From Halopseudomonas aestusnigri (lineage in GTDB: Bacteria > Pseudomonadota > Gammaproteobacteria > Pseudomonadales > Pseudomonadaceae): DNA of 64,000 nt. This document shows, piece after piece, positions 28,081 to 37,767 of the stretch (its first letter is position 1; each line of letters begins with the position of its first letter). The notes below the pieces were generated by a model. It was given only the letters and a program-made list of their open reading frames with translations. It ran no database searches and was not told the DNA's origin. The translations under genes and the position numbers were made by a program. The stretch covers positions 248,001-312,000 of the forward strand of contig NZ_NBYK01000004.1 of assembly GCF_002197985.1 (NCBI RefSeq), given 5' to 3'.

Positions 28081-29655
28081 TCAGGGCGTTTCTTCGCTGC
28101 GTTCATGGGACAACTCGAGCGCAGCGCGATCGGTCCACTCTTCACTGAGTTCCGCCTTGACCGAGACGCCCAGTTCCTTGAACTCATTGACCTGCTTGAC
28201 CAGGTTGCCGCGTCCGTCGACCAGCTGGTCCCGGGCCTTGCGATAGGCCTGCGAGGCCTTGTCCAGACTGCTTTCAATGCCGTCCATGCTGGACAGAAAG
28301 GTGCGCAGCTTGTCGTGGATCTTGCCGGCGCGGTCGGCCAGCTCCGCAGTGTGCCGGTTCTGGTCTTCAAAGCGCCACAACTGACGCACGATATTCAGAC
28401 TGGTCAGCAACGTGGTCGGGGTTGCCACCAGCACATTCTGCTCAATCGCCTTCTGGAACAGGCTCTCATCCGCCTTTAGTGCCTCAACAAAGGCTGACTC
28501 GATAGGGATGAACATAAACACCATCTCCGGCGCATTCAGCCCCGGCAGCTCAAAGTAGTTGCGATCCGACAGCTCACGAATACGGTCGCTGACCGACTGC
28601 ACGTGCTCGCTCAGGGCAATGCGCCGTTCGGCCTCGTCCTCACTGTTGATATAACGGGTGTAGGCGTTGAGCGACACCTTGGCATCGATGATCAGGTGCT
28701 TGTCCTGCGGCAGATACACCAGCACGTCCGGGCGCTGGCGCTTGCCCTCGGCGTTGTTGATACTGACCTCGCGCTGAAAGTCCTTGCCGGCGCGCAGCCC
28801 GGAGCGTTCCAGCACGTTCTCGAGAATCAGCTCACCCCAGTTGCCCTGAGTCTTTTTCTGGCCGCGCAGCGCGGTGCTGAGATCATGCGCTTCCTGGGTA
28901 ATCTGACGGTTCAGCTCCTTGAGATGATTGAGCTCTGCCGCCAGGGTGGCCTGCTGCTGGGTGTCCTTGTGGTGGATATCCTCGACCTTGGCGCGGAACT
29001 GGTCGATCTGCTCACGGAAGGGTTTCAGCAGCGCATCCAGTGACTGCTGACTGGTCTGGGAAAAGGCCTGCCCCTTGGCTTCGAAGATCTTGCCCGCCAG
29101 CTGCTCGAATTCCATCTTCAGCTGCTCACGGCTGTCCTTGAGCAGTTGCTGTTGCTCGGCAAAGTGCTGCTGCCGTTGTTCCAACGAGCTTTCCAGGGTC
29201 GAGTGACGAACCTTCAGATCTTCATACTCACCCTGCACCGCATCCAAACGGCTCTGCAGGCGCTGACGCTCGGCACGCAGCTCCTCCAGCTGGCGTCCCT
29301 GCTCTGTGCCCAGCGTTTGTGCACGCTCAGCCTGAAGTTGCCATTGCTGCTGCTGGGCCTGCTGTTCGCTGAGCCTTGATTGCAGGATCTGCTGTTGCGC
29401 ACGCAACTCGGCCAGCGACTCCTGAAGGTGATCGATGCGGGTCAGCTGGGCAGCGCGCTCACTGCCCTGCTGATGCAGCTCCAACTGGGCCTGCTGCGCG
29501 GTAATCTGCGCCTCCCCAAGCTGCGCCTGCACCTCGGCAAGCTGCTCCTGCAGCGCGCTGCTGCGGCGCATCAACAGCCAGGCAGTGAGCCCCCAGCCAG
29601 CCAGCAATGCGAGGGAAAGCACAGGTAACAACAGAGTCAGATCAAGCGCGGGCAT
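28081..29655 (-). CDS. rmuC: DNA recombination protein RmuC
   Basis: This 524-residue protein has an N-terminal membrane anchor (LLLPVLSLALLAGWGLTAWLLM), a long glutamine-rich coiled coil (about 30-200) and the RmuC nuclease-like domain. Conserved parts of that domain include GNWGELILENVLERSGL, DVLVYLPQDKHLIIDAKVSLNAY and ATPTTLLTSLNIVRQLWRFE. RmuC limits inversions at short inverted repeats in E. coli and is predicted to be a nuclease of the restriction-enzyme fold. It is monocistronic. Nothing unusual in sequence. Confidence 0.94.
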   Translation of the reverse strand: MPALDLTLLLPVLSLALLAGWGLTAWLLMRRSSALQEQLAEVQAQLGEAQITAQQAQLELHQQGSERAAQLTRIDHLQESLAELRAQQQILQSRLSEQQAQQQQWQLQAERAQTLGTEQGRQLEELRAERQRLQSRLDAVQGEYEDLKVRHSTLESSLEQRQQHFAEQQQLLKDSREQLKMEFEQLAGKIFEAKGQAFSQTSQQSLDALLKPFREQIDQFRAKVEDIHHKDTQQQATLAAELNHLKELNRQITQEAHDLSTALRGQKKTQGNWGELILENVLERSGLRAGKDFQREVSINNAEGKRQRPDVLVYLPQDKHLIIDAKVSLNAYTRYINSEDEAERRIALSEHVQSVSDRIRELSDRNYFELPGLNAPEMVFMFIPIESAFVEALKADESLFQKAIEQNVLVATPTTLLTSLNIVRQLWRFEDQNRHTAELADRAGKIHDKLRTFLSSMDGIESSLDKASQAYRKARDQLVDGRGNLVKQVNEFKELGVSVKAELSEEWTDRAALELSHERSEETP

Positions 29656-29712
29656 GCAATTCTCCTTTAACTGCCGCCATTATCCCTGCGCGCGCACTGG
29701 AATGTAACCGCC

Positions 29713-31185
29713 TTAGCGGCTACGCAGCGACCCCAGCAGCCCGCGCACAATCTGTCGACCAAGCTGAGTGCCGATGGAACGCATGGCGCTGCGGCCAAAC
29801 GACGTGATCATGTCCGTCACTTCATCGGCCATGCTTTTTTCACGCCGGCTGCGCGTGGTGCCCTGCTTGCGCGTTTCCGGCTTTTCTTCTGACAGCGAAC
29901 GCGCGGCCTGCTGTTGCAGCAATTCATAGGCAGACTCGCGATCAACCGGCTCGTCGTACACTCCCTTGAGCGGTGAGGCGACGAGCATGGCCGCGCGCTC
30001 GGCGTCCGTAATCGGCCCCATCTGGCTGTCCGGCGGTCGCACCCAGATCTGCTGCACGATGGCCGGCGAGCCTTTTTCATCCAGCACGGAGACCAGCGCC
30101 TCACCCACGCCCAGAGCGGTGATCACGGCTTCGGTATCCAGATCCGGGTTAGTGCGGAAAGTCTGGGCCGCAGCACGGACTGCTTTCTGGTCTCGCGGAG
30201 TAAACGCGCGCAGCGCGTGCTGCACCCGGTTGCCTAGCTGCGCCAGCACGGTATCCGCCAGATCCAGCGGGCTCTGGGTTACAAAATACACACCCACCCC
30301 CTTGGAGCGGATCAGCCGCACGACCTGTTCAATCCGATCCAGCAGCGCCTTGGGGGTGTCATTAAACAGCAGGTGCGCCTCATCGAAGAACAGCACAAAC
30401 CGGGGCTTGTCGGCATCACCAACCTCCGGCAGTTGCTCAAACAGCTCGGACAGCAGCCACAGAAGGACACAGGCATAGCCGAGCGGGCTCTCTCGATACA
30501 GGCGCTCGGCATGCAGGATATTGACCACGCCCTGACCGTGCTCGTCGACCTGGAGAAAGTCATCCAGCGAGACGGCCGGCTCGCCAAACAAAGGCTCCCC
30601 GCCCTGCTGTTCCAGACGCAGCAACGAGCGCTGGATAGCGCCGACGCTGGCCGGTGAAATATTGCCGTAACGCGGCCCCAGTTCGGCACGGTGCTCGTGG
30701 ACATGATTAAGCATCGCTCGCAAGTCTTTCATGTCGAGCAACAGCCAGCCCTGATCATCAGCGACCCGAAACAGAATATCGATGATGCCGCTCTGGGTTT
30801 CATTCAGCCCCAACAACCGCGACAGCAGTTGCGGGCCAAGCTCGGAAATCGTAAGGCGCAGCGGATGCCCCTTCTCGCCATACACATCCCAAAACACCAC
30901 CGGCGCAGCCTTTGGCTCCAGCGCCTCAATACCTACACGCAGGGCGCGCTGCTGCAGCTTTTCCGATACCACACCCGGTTTCGCGATGCCCGAGAAGTCG
31001 CCCTTGATATCGGGCACCAGCACCGGGACACCCAGTTGCGAAAAGGCCTGCGCCAACACCTGCAGCGTAATGGTCTTTCCGGTGCCGGTCGCGCCCGCAA
31101 TCAACCCGTGACGATTGGCCATGCGCGGCTCAATCGCCACGCCGCCAGCCTGATTGCCACCTATCAGCAGCGGGGAAATAGTCAT
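29713..31185 (-). CDS. HerA/FtsK-like ATPase, DUF853 family (YjgR)
   Basis: This 490-residue P-loop ATPase has Walker A GATGTGKT at residues 31-38 and Walker B RFVLFFDEAHLLFND, with KGVGVYFVTQSPLDLADTVLAQLGNRVQHALRAF, the DUF853/HerA C-terminal signature. The C-terminal tail is basic. I chose ATG 31185 because AGGAGAGG lies just upstream; a longer frame adds 36 residues before the natural N-terminus MTISPLLIGG. Related HerA proteins move DNA, but the DUF853 branch has no settled role. Confidence 0.9.
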   Translation of the reverse strand: MTISPLLIGGNQAGGVAIEPRMANRHGLIAGATGTGKTITLQVLAQAFSQLGVPVLVPDIKGDFSGIAKPGVVSEKLQQRALRVGIEALEPKAAPVVFWDVYGEKGHPLRLTISELGPQLLSRLLGLNETQSGIIDILFRVADDQGWLLLDMKDLRAMLNHVHEHRAELGPRYGNISPASVGAIQRSLLRLEQQGGEPLFGEPAVSLDDFLQVDEHGQGVVNILHAERLYRESPLGYACVLLWLLSELFEQLPEVGDADKPRFVLFFDEAHLLFNDTPKALLDRIEQVVRLIRSKGVGVYFVTQSPLDLADTVLAQLGNRVQHALRAFTPRDQKAVRAAAQTFRTNPDLDTEAVITALGVGEALVSVLDEKGSPAIVQQIWVRPPDSQMGPITDAERAAMLVASPLKGVYDEPVDRESAYELLQQQAARSLSEEKPETRKQGTTRSRREKSMADEVTDMITSFGRSAMRSIGTQLGRQIVRGLLGSLRSR

Positions 31186-31301
31186 CAGCCTCTCTCCTGG
31201 TAACCGGGACGGACGCCCCGCAGGCATTATGAACCAGGTCGCCAGCGACGCAAGCTGACCTACCCGTTGCTGGCCGAACGCACCTCGCTCCACGCCCCAT
31301 C

Positions 31302-31320
31302 ACCCCCCATTAGGGGGGGT
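31302..31320. promoter_or_regulatory. C/G palindrome, candidate operator for the DUF1302-DUF1329 operon
   Basis: ACCCCCC, four bases ATTA plus one G, then GGGGGGT form a near-perfect dyad. Its last G (31319) lies 23 bases before TACATT (31343-31348), a plausible -10 box, and the DUF1302 start codon lies at 31432. The same CCCCC-N4-GGGGG dyad occurs at 40750-40764 in matching geometry. Confidence 0.55.
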
Positions 31321-31431
31321 ATAAACACGAAACCTATCGGACTACATTGAGATCCTGCGGCAGAACGGCGTCCCGTCACTGCTGCGAGCCTGGGATCCTC
31401 AATAACAACAAGCGCCCGGCGCGAGGACAAC

Positions 31432-33231
31432 ATGAAGAACATAACAACAAGAACGTTTCTGACCTGCAGCCTCAAACCCATGGTTGTCGCCATCGCAATG
31501 GCTTCCGCACTGCCTGCGCATGCGGTGCGATTCGACATCGGTGAAATCGAAGGCCAATTCGACTCCAGCATTTCCATAGGCTCCAGCTGGGCAACCGCCA
31601 GCCCGGACAAGGACCTGATCTGGGCCAACAACGGTGGCAACGCCAACGCCGCCAACACCGACGACAATCGCCTGAACTTCGACAAGGGCGATGCCTTCTC
31701 GACCATTTTCAAAGGCATCCACGACCTGTCATTGCAATACGGCAGCACCGGCGTCTTCCTGCGCGGCAAATACTGGTACGACTTCGAGCTTAAGGACGGG
31801 CACCAGGATCTGTACGACATCGACGATGACAATCGCAAGACCGCAGCCCAGGCCTCCGGCGTACAGCTGCTCGATGCGTTCCTCTACCACAACTACGCCA
31901 TTGGCGACATGCCTGGCTCGGTCCGCATCGGCAGGCAGGTGGTGAGCTGGGGTGAAAGTACCTTCATTCAGAATGGCATCAACAGCATCAACCCGATCGA
32001 CGCGGCCGCCTTCCGTCGACCCGGCGCGGAGATCAAGGAAGGCCTTATTCCGGTCAACATGCTCTACCTGTCCCAGAGCCTGACTGAAAATCTCGGGATG
32101 GAAGCCTTCTACCAGTTGGAGTGGGATCAGACGGTCATCGACAACTGCGGTACCTTCTTCGCGCCGAGCGATACCCTGGCTGACGGTTGCTACCAGGTCG
32201 GCGTTGGGGGAAGCCAAAACGGTGCCAACGGCGATCCAACCTTTGTCTATGTACCGCGCGCCGGCGACGTAGACGCCAGGGACGACGGACAATTTGGCGT
32301 ATCGTTCCGCTACTACGCCGAGCAGCTGAATCAGACCGAGTTCGGCCTGTACTTCATGAACATTCACAGCCGCCTGCCAACCTATAACACTATCGCAGCT
32401 GGCGGCCAGACGGTCATTGGTGCAGAGCCCAATTCCCAGACCGGGCAAGTTGACGTGGCCCTGTTGGGTAATTATTTCCTCGCCTACCCGGAGGACATCC
32501 GGATCTACGGTGTCAGCTTCCAGACCAACGTTGGCGGTACTGCGCTGTCCGGCGAGCTCAGCTACCGACCAAACCAGCCAGTCCAGATCAGCTCCAACGA
32601 TCTGACCGGTGCAGCCCTCGGTAATGCCGTTACGCCGCTGAACACCAGTGGCCAAGTGCCCGGAGCTGTTCTCGGCGTAGCCATTCCCCCCGGCACCATC
32701 ATTCAGGGCTACAAGCGCTTGCCGGTCACCCAGGCGCAGGTTACGGCGGTCCGTATCTTTGACAACATCCTCGGCGCACGCAGCATGACCGTCATTGGCG
32801 AGGTTGGTTACAACCATGTCAGCGGCATCAAGAAAGGCCTGGATGAACTGCGCTACGGCCGTGACTCACTATATGGCTCCGGGCCGTTGCCATTTGGAGC
32901 GTGCGAGGGCGCACTTAACACAGCCAACCCGTCCGACTGTACCTACGACGGCTTCTACACCAGCAGCTCCTGGGGCTATCGCGCACTGGTCAACATGGAA
33001 TACGAAGGCTTCGCGGGGGTGGCACTCAAGCCCAGCTTCGCGTTTTCACACGATGTTGACGGCACCGGTCCGAACTTTGTTGAGGGCTCCATGGCCGCCA
33101 GCGTCGGCCTGACCGGGGTGTACAACAACAAGTACAACGCCAGCATCAACTACACCAACTTCTTCGGTGGCGACTATAACCCGAACACTGACCGCGACTT
33201 CGTGGCTCTAAGCGTCGGCGTTAACTTCTAA
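31432..33231 (+). CDS. DUF1302 family outer membrane protein
   Basis: This 599-residue protein has a signal peptide (MKNITTRTFL to ASALPAHA) followed by a beta-strand-rich, aromatic and glycine-rich body that fits an outer membrane barrel. Family features are VRFDIGEIEGQFDSSISIGSSWATA at the mature N-terminus and GRQVVSWGESTFIQNGINSINPID in the first third. The C-terminus ends in a phenylalanine (VALSVGVNF), typical of barrels. The gene is followed 18 bases later by DUF1329, its usual partner. Both families occur near hydrophobic-compound or lipid metabolism genes, but no exact role is known. Confidence 0.9.
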   Translation: MKNITTRTFLTCSLKPMVVAIAMASALPAHAVRFDIGEIEGQFDSSISIGSSWATASPDKDLIWANNGGNANAANTDDNRLNFDKGDAFSTIFKGIHDLSLQYGSTGVFLRGKYWYDFELKDGHQDLYDIDDDNRKTAAQASGVQLLDAFLYHNYAIGDMPGSVRIGRQVVSWGESTFIQNGINSINPIDAAAFRRPGAEIKEGLIPVNMLYLSQSLTENLGMEAFYQLEWDQTVIDNCGTFFAPSDTLADGCYQVGVGGSQNGANGDPTFVYVPRAGDVDARDDGQFGVSFRYYAEQLNQTEFGLYFMNIHSRLPTYNTIAAGGQTVIGAEPNSQTGQVDVALLGNYFLAYPEDIRIYGVSFQTNVGGTALSGELSYRPNQPVQISSNDLTGAALGNAVTPLNTSGQVPGAVLGVAIPPGTIIQGYKRLPVTQAQVTAVRIFDNILGARSMTVIGEVGYNHVSGIKKGLDELRYGRDSLYGSGPLPFGACEGALNTANPSDCTYDGFYTSSSWGYRALVNMEYEGFAGVALKPSFAFSHDVDGTGPNFVEGSMAASVGLTGVYNNKYNASINYTNFFGGDYNPNTDRDFVALSVGVNF

Positions 33232-33249
33232 TAAGAAACGGAGCAAGCG

Positions 33250-34623
33250 ATGAAACAGATTCACAAACGATCCCTGCAGATACTCGGCGGCGCCATGCTC
33301 AGCGCCTTGGCGCTGTCTGTCAGCGCAGCCGTCTCTCCGGAAGAGGCTGCCAAGCTGCAAACCACCCTGACCCCGATGGGCGCCGAACGTGCCGGCAACG
33401 CTAGTGGCACCATTCCCGCCTGGACCGGCGGCATGGCAACCGATGCGGCGCCGGTCGACGCCGACGGCTTTTTTGGTGACCCCTTCGCTGGCGAGCAGCC
33501 GCAATACACCATCACTGCGGCGAACATGGATCAGTATGCGGACATGCTGACCGAAGGCCAGAAGGCCATGCTCAGACGCTACCCCGATACCTATCGCATG
33601 CGGGTCTTCCAGACCAACCGCAGCGCTACCGTGCCGCAAGAGGTGTTTGACGCGGTCGCCCGCAACGCCGTCAATACACAACTGGCCGAGGGCGGAAACG
33701 GCCTGGAAAACTTCGACACGGCCTATCCTTTCCCGATTCCGCAAAACGGTGTTGAGGTTATCTGGAACCACATCACCCGCTATCGCGGTGGCAGCTTTAC
33801 CCGCGTTATCGCGCAGGCAACCCCGCAGGCCAATGGCTCGAACACCATGGTGATTCTGCAGGACGCATTCAGCTTTGCGACTGCGCTGACCGATTACGGC
33901 CCGAAGATCTCCGATAACCTGATGTTCTACTTCACCCAGCGCATCCTGTCGCCCTCACGCCTGGCCGGTGACGTGCTGCTGGTGCACGAGAACATCAACC
34001 AGTTCAAGGAGCCGCGCGCCGCATGGATCTACAACGCCGGCCAACGTCGCGTTCGTCGCGCGCCTCAGGTGGCTTACGACGGCCCGGCCTTCAGTGCAGA
34101 TGGCACCCGGGTCTCCGATAACTACGACCTGTATAACGGCTCACCAGACCGTTACGACTGGAAACTGGTTGGCAAGCGTGAACTGCTGATCCCGTACAAC
34201 AACTTCGCTCTTGCCTCACGCGAGTTGAAGTACGATGACATCATCCAGGCGGGCCATATCAACCAGGATCTGGTGCGCTACGAAGTGCACCGCGTCTGGG
34301 AAGTGGAAGCCACCCTCAAGGAAGGCCAGCGTCACGTCTACGCCAAGCGCCACTTCTTTATCGACGAGGATAACTGGCAAGCTGGCGCTATCGACCACTA
34401 CGATGGCCGCGGGGGATTGTGGCGCGTAGCAGAAGCGATGGCCCTGCAACGCTTCGATCTGAAAATCCCCGGATACGCTCTGGAAACGCTGTACGATCTG
34501 CAGAACGGACGCTACATGGCGCTGGGCATGACCAACGAAGAACGCAAGAACTACGACTTCAGCTTCAAGGCGTCGTCTGCCGACTTCACTCCCAACGCAC
34601 TGCGCGCCTCGGGTATCCGCTGA
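33250..34623 (+). CDS. DUF1329 family envelope protein (LolA-like fold family)
   Basis: This 457-residue protein has a signal peptide (to ALSVSA) and the DUF1329 hallmark AKLQTTLTPMGAERAGNASGTIPAWTGG just after it. LMFYFTQRILSPSRLAGDVLLVHE and GDCxxA-like aromatic stretches follow later. The family is predicted to share the lipoprotein-carrier (LolA/LolB) fold and is nearly always paired with DUF1302, as here. GGAG precedes the ATG. A joint job in moving a hydrophobic molecule between membranes is plausible, but this is inference. Confidence 0.9.
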   Translation: MKQIHKRSLQILGGAMLSALALSVSAAVSPEEAAKLQTTLTPMGAERAGNASGTIPAWTGGMATDAAPVDADGFFGDPFAGEQPQYTITAANMDQYADMLTEGQKAMLRRYPDTYRMRVFQTNRSATVPQEVFDAVARNAVNTQLAEGGNGLENFDTAYPFPIPQNGVEVIWNHITRYRGGSFTRVIAQATPQANGSNTMVILQDAFSFATALTDYGPKISDNLMFYFTQRILSPSRLAGDVLLVHENINQFKEPRAAWIYNAGQRRVRRAPQVAYDGPAFSADGTRVSDNYDLYNGSPDRYDWKLVGKRELLIPYNNFALASRELKYDDIIQAGHINQDLVRYEVHRVWEVEATLKEGQRHVYAKRHFFIDEDNWQAGAIDHYDGRGGLWRVAEAMALQRFDLKIPGYALETLYDLQNGRYMALGMTNEERKNYDFSFKASSADFTPNALRASGIR

Positions 34624-34636
34624 TACCCACCCTCTC

Positions 34637-34670
34637 CCCCTGTCGTTTCCGCTGCTCCGGGCGACAGGGG
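34637..34670. terminator. Hairpin downstream of the DUF1329 gene
   Basis: CCCCTGTCG pairs with CGACAGGGG around a 16-base loop, 14 bases after the stop codon. The stem is strong but no T tract follows, so its terminator strength is uncertain. Confidence 0.5.
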
Positions 34671-34683
34671 CCTCCTCTCGGAG

Positions 34684-34838
34684 CTGCAAGCCGCCAGTTT
34701 CAAGCGGCAAGCTGACCATCTCCACCACACCGCTCCTGCTGCCAGCCACCGCTGCCGGCTTTTTGCTTTTGCTTTTGCTTTTGCTTTTACTTGCAGCTTG
34801 CAGCTTGCAGCTTGCAGCTTGCAGCTTGCCGCTTGGGT
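34684..34838. repeat. Inverted CTTGNNG heptamer array (element 1) with GCTTTT repeats
   Basis: The left arm holds four tandem heptamers of the inverted type (ctgcaag, ccgccag, tttcaag, cggcaag) at 34684-34711. The right arm holds five perfect CTTGCAG heptamers at 34790-34824 followed by a diverged CTTGCCG. Between them are four GCTTTT hexamers (34765-34788). The arms are mutually complementary, so a long imperfect hairpin can form. It sits just past the 3' end of the MalT-like regulator gene. Confidence 0.85.
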
Positions 34839-34854
34839 TTATAGCTTGTGGCCG

Positions 34855-37560
34855 CTACGCCTGCTGCACCATCACCGCAGCCTGGGCGCGATTGTCGACC
34901 TTGAGTTTGGCGAAGATGTTCTTCATGTGTGACTTGATCGTCTCGGGTGTGACGTTGAGATCACGCGCTATCTGCTTGTTCGACTTGCCTTCGGCCACCA
35001 ACTGAATAACCTGCCGCTCCTTGACGGTCAGCGTCAGCAACGCACCGCTTCCACCGCCTTCCTCCTCCGGCGTATCCAGCCCAAGCATGTCGGCAAGCTG
35101 AAGCTGCAGATCAGGCGGGCAGTAACGCGCGAACAAAGCGCCAATATCATGCCCGGGCAGGTCGCCAAGCAGACTTACCATTCCTGTGTCCCTGACAATA
35201 CCAACGACCGACTCCAGCAGCGCAGCGGCACTGGCGACACCGCGCTCGCGGCTCAACAGCACGCCAGTAACGATGCCCAGTTCAACGTAATACATCCAGA
35301 TCTCGCTGGTGCGCATTTGCTGCAGCATCGCCAGCGCCTCATCAAGCACTGCGGAATCACAACGTTCCAGATCCAGTGCCAGCCAAAGGCGGGACAATAA
35401 TGCAAAGTAGGCTCGATCAACCCATTGATCGGGCCAATCGAGCCGCGCAAGTTGCTGCAGCATGGCACTGCAGACATTGGCCTCACGCGGCTTGCGCTCA
35501 ATCAGGTGCAGTCTGACCCGCTCCAGCAGCGCACGCGCCTGCAGCCTGGGCCAGCGACGCTCCAATGCCAGCGACTCAAGCTCATCCAGCACCCGCCGAG
35601 CCTGGGCAAAACGCGACTGATGAGCCAGCAGCCGAACCTGCGTCATGCAGGCAAATGCGGTGCATTCGATAAAGCTGCCGGTCTTGATGTAAGGCAACGC
35701 CTCCTGCAGCTTTATGTCTGCTTCTGCATACTCTGCGCGCAGGTAATGACCGAAGGCTCCCAACCCCTTGGGCAATGCCGTCAATACCGGATTGGGCCGA
35801 CGCAAATCCGGGGCGAACAACTCGTCGGCCTGTTCCAGCAGTCCGTCCAGCGTCGCCATGCCCTGAACGATGCGTCCTTGATAGAACTCACTCAGGGCAT
35901 ACAGCGATTTGCGGTAGCACTCATGCAGGAAGTAGCCACCATTTCCCTGCTGCAGCAGTTGGGTCGGTGGCAATGCGTATAACTGGTCCCAGCGGCAGGC
36001 GCGCATGTGCGCGCCACAGAGGATATTGAGCAACACGTTGCGAGCCCACGGGCTGCCAAGGCCTGACCTGATGCAGGCATCGGCAACCGGCGCCGCCAGT
36101 CCATAGCGATCGTCGAGCGCCCAGAGCATGGCCTTGATCGCTTGTACTTCCCAATGCAGCGCCGCCGCGTCCTCTCCCGGCTCAAGCTGCTGAATCTCTG
36201 CCTCCAGCTCCTCGGCAATACGCATGGCCGACGCGTATTCCAGCGCCAGCCCCATGGCCCACGCACGGGTTACCTTGAGTGCCAGCGAGCTGTTACCCGA
36301 CTGCATCTTCCAGCGTTTTTCCATCAGTACCAGGGTGCTGAAGTCACCCTGTTCCATCAGGGTGGTAGCACATTCCTGAATCCATTCTCGCAGTTGCTCC
36401 ACATCACCGCTCAACATCCCAAGCTGGATCGCATCAAACCAGAGCTGGCGCTCGGCGAACCATCGGGCTGCGCCAAGCAGGAACTGCCGCGCCGCAACGT
36501 CATCCCGGGCCAGACAGGCGCTGCGCAGATGCTCGCGAAATAACGGGTGCAGGCTGAACCAGCTGTCCTGCTCGTCCAGCACATTGAGGAATAATTGACG
36601 TCGCCGCAAAAGCTGCAGGAGCGCCTCTGCCGCAGAGTCGCCCAGCAGGCTGCGCAGCAACGGCAGGCTGAACTTCTCCAGCAGCCCAACCGAGCAGAGC
36701 GCTCGACAGGTATCGACATCCAGCTGGCCCAGCAACTCGTCAAACAGATTGCTGATACTGCGTGGCATGTGTCGCCCGGCAACCGGTGGCGGTGCAAGCA
36801 GGTAAGCGCGCAAAGCCGCGATCCAGCCATCAGAGGCCTGCTGGATGCTGCACAGGTCGCCGCCCTGTTCCGGCTGCAGCCCGCCCTTGCGCAGCAGGTC
36901 GCGGGTTTCATCAGCGTCGAACCGCAGCAGCGCCACGTCGATATCCAGTCGATCATCGGCGTAACAATGCTCGACAATCGCCTCCGGCAAATCCTTGCGG
37001 CCGATGAATACCAGATGAACATGCTCGGGAGCCCGCTGAACCAGAAAACGCAGCGCCTCAATCAGCACGTCATCGCCAATGCAGTGGTAATCATCGAAAA
37101 AGATCGTAAGCGGCTGCGCACTCTGCTCCAGGTCGGCGAGCAACAGGCTTGCCAGTGACTGCGCACTGCCTGCCGACGGGCTCACGGCCCGCGCAAGGCA
37201 GCTGCAGGCAACCGAAGGAAGCACATGATTGATGGCAGCACAAAGGTAATACAACAGACGGTGGGCGTTGTTGTCATCGGCATCCAGCGACAACCAGGCA
37301 ACACCCTGACCCAAACTGGAGAGACGCTCGGCCCAAATGCCGGCGAGCGTGGTTTTCCCGTACCCCGGTGGCGCTTCGACAATGGCGACGCGACGCTCGG
37401 TCAGTCGCTCGGCAAGCTGCTCAAGACGTGGACGAGGAAGAACGCCTCGGCCACGACGCGGTGGGGTGATTTTGGTCGTCAGCAACACCGGTAGATCGTT
37501 GCCCCCGTCCTGCCCGGGGGAGGATTGCGGAGCAATCCATTCCACGCGATTCCTGTTCAT
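34855..37560 (-). CDS. MalT-like (LAL) LuxR-family transcriptional regulator
   Basis: This 901-residue protein has the large ATP-binding LuxR architecture. An N-terminal NTPase has Walker A EAPPGYGKTTLAGIW near residue 60 and FFDDYHCIGDD as Walker B. A long helical TPR-like sensor region covers about 350-800. A C-terminal LuxR helix-turn-helix has LTVKERQVIQLVAEGKSNKQIARDL. MalT and AlkS are the model relatives and activate transcription after binding an inducer. The gene is on the same strand as, and 207 bases downstream of, the quinoprotein gene, and faces the DUF1302/1329 operon tail to tail. It is the obvious candidate regulator for this neighbourhood. Confidence 0.92.
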   Translation of the reverse strand: MNRNRVEWIAPQSSPGQDGGNDLPVLLTTKITPPRRGRGVLPRPRLEQLAERLTERRVAIVEAPPGYGKTTLAGIWAERLSSLGQGVAWLSLDADDNNAHRLLYYLCAAINHVLPSVACSCLARAVSPSAGSAQSLASLLLADLEQSAQPLTIFFDDYHCIGDDVLIEALRFLVQRAPEHVHLVFIGRKDLPEAIVEHCYADDRLDIDVALLRFDADETRDLLRKGGLQPEQGGDLCSIQQASDGWIAALRAYLLAPPPVAGRHMPRSISNLFDELLGQLDVDTCRALCSVGLLEKFSLPLLRSLLGDSAAEALLQLLRRRQLFLNVLDEQDSWFSLHPLFREHLRSACLARDDVAARQFLLGAARWFAERQLWFDAIQLGMLSGDVEQLREWIQECATTLMEQGDFSTLVLMEKRWKMQSGNSSLALKVTRAWAMGLALEYASAMRIAEELEAEIQQLEPGEDAAALHWEVQAIKAMLWALDDRYGLAAPVADACIRSGLGSPWARNVLLNILCGAHMRACRWDQLYALPPTQLLQQGNGGYFLHECYRKSLYALSEFYQGRIVQGMATLDGLLEQADELFAPDLRRPNPVLTALPKGLGAFGHYLRAEYAEADIKLQEALPYIKTGSFIECTAFACMTQVRLLAHQSRFAQARRVLDELESLALERRWPRLQARALLERVRLHLIERKPREANVCSAMLQQLARLDWPDQWVDRAYFALLSRLWLALDLERCDSAVLDEALAMLQQMRTSEIWMYYVELGIVTGVLLSRERGVASAAALLESVVGIVRDTGMVSLLGDLPGHDIGALFARYCPPDLQLQLADMLGLDTPEEEGGGSGALLTLTVKERQVIQLVAEGKSNKQIARDLNVTPETIKSHMKNIFAKLKVDNRAQAAVMVQQA

Positions 37561-37767
37561 GAATTCGATCCATGCCGAGCACGGGCTGCCTGCGACAGCC
37601 TCTTTTTGTTATTCCACTACCTACCCTAGCAGAGCGGCAGCACAGCGCACGGCAACAGCGCCAAGAGAAGGGGTGACCGCCATTGCCGGCCACCCCATCA
37701 TACGAACGGCACTGTTTAGAGTAAATACTCAATCAGCATCACCAGTCACAGACTGAACGCCAACAGC

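Noticed and set aside
34765-34788. GCTTTT hexamer repeats as a phase-variation switch
   Set aside because: The repeats are outside any coding frame and past the end of the regulator gene, so a change in number would not shift a frame. A promoter role is unlikely because genes on both sides end here.
37502-37519. C/G-rich dyad near the start of the MalT-like regulator gene as a third operator
   Set aside because: It lies inside the coding region and its C and G runs are about twice as far apart as in the two intergenic dyads, so it does not fit the pattern.
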